NCBI GenBank assembly: GCA_017459225.1
Contig: JAFUDL010000557.1
Location: 1-6,096 of the forward strand
DNA: 6,096 bases
Source: Kiritimatiellia bacterium
Lineage (GTDB): Bacteria; Verrucomicrobiota; Kiritimatiellia; RFP12; UBA1067
Direction of reading: 5' to 3'
The notes under the pieces are model-generated. The model saw only the letters and a list, made by a program, of their open reading frames with translations. It was not told where the DNA came from and searched no databases. A program made the position numbers and the translations under genes. This document shows positions 5,252-6,096 of this stretch, piece by piece (within the stretch, counting starts at the first letter, position 1; each line of letters begins with the position of its first letter).

Positions 5252-6096
5252 ATGGACATGCCTACATCGGCCGCCACAGGCCTCACGCTCAAGGACCTCT
5301 TCGACGCGGGTCTCCACTTCGGCCATCAGACGAAGCGCTGGAATCCCAAGATGAAGCCCTACATCTTCGACAAGCGCAACGGCATCCACATCATCGACCT
5401 CACGCAGACCGTCACGTTCATCGACGAGGCTGCCGAGTTCGTGAAGAAGACGGTTCTCGAAGGCAAGAAGATCCTCTTCGTCGCCACCAAGAAGCAGGCG
5501 CAGGAGATTGTGAAGCAGGCGGCCGAGGAGTGCGAGCAGTACTACATGACCGAGCGCTGGCTCGGCGGCACGCTCACCAACGCCCAGACGATCCGCGGCA
5601 GCGTGAAGCGCATGAAGTCCCTCCAGGCGCAGGGCTCGAAGAACAACGGCGTGCTCTCCGTGCACAAGCAGGAGAACTCGATGCTCCGCCGCGAGCTCTC
5701 CAAGCTCGAGAAGAACCTCACTGGCGTCGCCGACATGGAGCAGAAGCCCGGCGCCGTGTTCATCGTGGACGTGGTGCGCGAGGCCAACGCCGTCAAGGAG
5801 GCCGCCCGCCTCGGCATTCCGATTGTCGCCATCACCGACACCAATGCCGATCCCGATCCGATCGACTACGTGATTCCCGGCAACGATGATTCCGTGCGCG
5901 GTATCGAGCTCATCGTCAACGGCATCGTGAAGGTGATCAAGGAGGCCAACGCCGAATACGCCGCGGCCGCAGCCGCCGAGGCCGAGAAGCGTGCGCAGGA
6001 GCGCAAGGAGCGCGAGGAGCAGGAGAAGGCCGCCCGTCAGGAGCGCAAGGCCGCCCGCAAGGCCGCCGATGCCGCCGCGAAGGACGACGCCAAGGG
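5252..6096 (+). CDS. rpsB: Small ribosomal subunit protein S2 (uS2), 3' end missing
   Basis: S2 binds late to the head and platform side of the 30S subunit and is needed to load S1 in bacteria that use it. The frame runs from ATG 5252 through 281 complete codons without a stop. The start GLTLKDLFDAGLHFGHQTKR (10-29) and the following WNPKMKPYIF (30-39), RWLGGTLTN (102-110), the second family signature around GAVFIVDVVREANAVKEAA (167-185), DTNADPDPIDYVIPGNDD (196-213) and KLEKNL (151-156) follow E. coli S2 in order. The conserved core ends near residue 230. The remaining 51 or more residues are a highly charged Ala/Glu/Lys/Arg-rich segment, probably a long helix or disordered tail, still open at the window edge. 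E. coli S2 is 241 aa in total. The next gene is usually tsf, expected just beyond the window. Confidence 0.95.
   Translation, partial: MDMPTSAATGLTLKDLFDAGLHFGHQTKRWNPKMKPYIFDKRNGIHIIDLTQTVTFIDEAAEFVKKTVLEGKKILFVATKKQAQEIVKQAAEECEQYYMTERWLGGTLTNAQTIRGSVKRMKSLQAQGSKNNGVLSVHKQENSMLRRELSKLEKNLTGVADMEQKPGAVFIVDVVREANAVKEAARLGIPIVAITDTNADPDPIDYVIPGNDDSVRGIELIVNGIVKVIKEANAEYAAAAAAEAEKRAQERKEREEQEKAARQERKAARKAADAAAKDDAK

Noticed and set aside
5205..5351. Out-of-frame ATG in the last leader stem, overlapping rpsB
   Set aside because: The purine run in front is too close to the ATG and buried in a hairpin, and the frame only gives a shadow of rpsB.
1..6096. CRISPR arrays, insertion sequences, tRNA genes, known riboswitches
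   Set aside because: No spaced direct repeats, terminal inverted repeats with a transposase, cloverleaf sequences or recognisable riboswitch cores were seen. A B12 riboswitch for nrdJ, if present, would lie upstream of the window.

Overview
The window is a GC-rich bacterial housekeeping segment. Everything codes on the + strand, and most third codon positions are G or C. No mobile elements, CRISPR arrays, tRNAs or rRNAs are visible, and no gene-free stretch exceeds 300 bases (the longest is 229 bases, 5023-5251). The gene set is a B12-dependent (class II) ribonucleotide reductase, a small site-2-type membrane protease, a PfkB-family sugar kinase, ribose-phosphate pyrophosphokinase and ribosomal protein S2. 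The class II reductase needs no oxygen, so it fits an anaerobe or microaerophile. The Prs sequence carries a DDM-T-x-T version of the PRPP loop, which from memory I associate with Verrucomicrobiota/Kiritimatiellota/Planctomycetota-type bacteria. That placement is a low-confidence guess.

Region 1 (1-3959) reads as one transcription unit whose start lies before the window. It holds nrdJ (5' end missing), then an M50 metalloprotease gene 2 bases downstream, then a PfkB-family kinase gene 6 bases after that. The spacing suggests cotranscription and probably translational coupling. The three functions do not form an obvious pathway.

Region 2 (3960-5022) is prs with its own promoter, an extended -10 element TGG-TATACT at 3987-3995. 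A short leader and a clear GAGGAG ribosome binding site fix the start at 4051.

Region 3 (5023-6096) holds the rpsB control region and rpsB, which is cut off at the window end. A second promoter (TTGAAC, 17 bases, TGA-TACACT overlapping the spacer end) overlaps a weak terminator-like hairpin behind prs. It should give a leader of about 160 nt with several strong hairpins, a plausible site for S2 autoregulation. The S2 protein has a long Ala/Lys/Glu/Arg-rich C-terminal extension still open at the last base.

Functionally, prs (PRPP for nucleotide synthesis), nrdJ (deoxynucleotides) and rpsB (translation) are growth-linked genes. I see no convincing undescribed multi-gene system. The most interesting items are the rpsB leader, the terminator/promoter overlap, the altered PRPP loop in Prs and the S2 extension.
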